The position numbers were made by a program, and so were the translations under genes. From Rothia aeria (lineage in GTDB: Bacteria > Actinomycetota > Actinomycetes > Actinomycetales > Micrococcaceae), in assembly GCA_002355935.1 (NCBI GenBank), contig AP017895.1, positions 1-64,000 of the forward strand: a stretch of 64,000 bases of DNA. Reading direction: 5' to 3'. The notes beneath the pieces are model-generated. The model did not search any database, was not told where the DNA came from, and saw only the letters and a list, made by a program, of their open reading frames with translations. How positions within the stretch are numbered: position 1 is the first letter of the stretch; every line of letters begins with the position of its first letter. Shown here one piece after another: positions 63,427 to 64,000 of this stretch.

Positions 63427-64000
63427 TTAGCTCTTGTACTCGACTTCGTGGCGTTTGAACCAGCCAATCACCGGGTAGCTGATAGGCATGAGCACAATCT
63501 CAACCAGGCACTTATACACGTACCCGACCAGGGTGTAGCTAATGAACTGATCCAGGGTGGTAATCCCCAGAATAGGTGAGGCAATCGCACAGAAAATAAT
63601 GGTGTCCGCCAACTCGCCCACAAGGGTTGAGGCGATCATACGCGCCCACATAAACCGCCCGGAGGTGGCCTTCTTCATGGCGACCATCACCCACGCGTTC
63701 AGAAGCTGACCCGTCAAATATCCCAGCAGCGACCCGGCAAAAATCTGCCATACGGGACCAAGAATAATGGCGAACGCCTCTTGGTTCGCATAGTAGCTGG
63801 CGGGCGGCAGGGCGACGGTCAGCAGGAAGCACCCGGCAGCAAACGCCGCTGCCACAAACGAGGCGATAATAGCCCGGCGAGCGCGCTTAAACCCGTACAC
63901 CTCAGAGAGCACGTCGCCGAGTACATAGGCCAGCGGGTACAGGAAGAAACCGCCGTCACTGGGGATGAAGTTGCCGTTCGTGAACGGCGGGAACTCGAAC
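63427..64000 (-). CDS. VUT/YhhQ-family queuosine-precursor transporter (partial, N-terminus cut by the window)
   Basis: Inner-membrane transporter importing preQ0/preQ1 or queuine-type bases for tRNA modification. The 5' end lies beyond position 64000; the visible 191 residues include FEFPPFTNGNFIPSDGG in the first loop, the conserved YVLGDVLSEVYGFKRAR, about five hydrophobic segments, and the conserved STLVGELADTIIFCAIA. The in-window ATG-like start at 63912 is internal: the frame is open to the edge. Links to tgt at 51322. Confidence 0.85.
   Translation of the reverse strand, partial: FEFPPFTNGNFIPSDGGFFLYPLAYVLGDVLSEVYGFKRARRAIIASFVAAAFAAGCFLLTVALPPASYYANQEAFAIILGPVWQIFAGSLLGYLTGQLLNAWVMVAMKKATSGRFMWARMIASTLVGELADTIIFCAIASPILGITTLDQFISYTLVGYVYKCLVEIVLMPISYPVIGWFKRHEVEYKS

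Overview
The window reads as a high-G+C Gram-positive chromosome of the family Micrococcaceae, most likely Rothia (an oral actinobacterium). The 16S signature, the actinobacterial insertion in the 23S gene, the gpm-senX3-regX3 block, DUF2516, Lhr and a GTP-dependent PEP carboxykinase all fit. Species is not decided.

Layout. 1-5600: one rRNA operon on the minus strand (16S-23S-5S, no tRNA in the spacer) with leader, promoter and an RNase III-type stem around 23S. 5600-16130: minus-strand housekeeping: a Ser/Ala-rich lipoprotein, the MEP-pathway/translation operon ispD-ispF-cysS-rlmB, and gpmA-senX3-regX3 with a DUF2516 protein and a Cys/Met PLP enzyme; one plus-strand lipoprotein interrupts it. 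16300-18140: tmk-holB. 18141-20614: a single-chain RNA-repair enzyme (kinase, metallophosphatase, T4 Rnl1-like ligase). 20870-23650: an A+T-rich island of five small genes that look like polymorphic-toxin immunity genes without a toxin. 23780-28320: UPF0210/UPF0237 pair and the divergent manA/manB pair for mannose-phosphate supply. 28590-28700: an unlisted 35-residue cationic amphipathic peptide gene. 29090-33460: hmp and nsrR (nitrosative stress) and pckG. 33936-37184: tRNA-Arg followed by an unusual two-gene unit carrying four related domains and a HicA-like end. 37750-41680: ferredoxin, a DUF4232 lipoprotein and three tandem nitroreductases. 42075-53214: lhr, a TetR regulator, an RluA-type pseudouridine synthase, a GH76 glycosidase, tgt and an SRPBCC protein. 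53465-64000: two MFS transporters, a second immunity-like pair, a thioesterase, two duplicated amino-acid permeases and a cut-off queuosine-precursor transporter.

Quality warning. Nineteen otherwise normal genes, including essential ones (tmk, ispD, ispF), are each broken by one or more single-base losses, almost always in runs of G or C. I count 25. Restoring one base at each gives full-length proteins of the expected size, so consensus sequencing error is much more likely than gene decay. For these genes I give the full span and describe the repaired product.

Functional links: Tgt with the YhhQ-type transporter suggests salvage of queuosine precursors; NsrR with Hmp is a nitric-oxide response; the RNA-repair enzyme next to immunity genes suggests defence against RNase toxins of competitors, which is inference.
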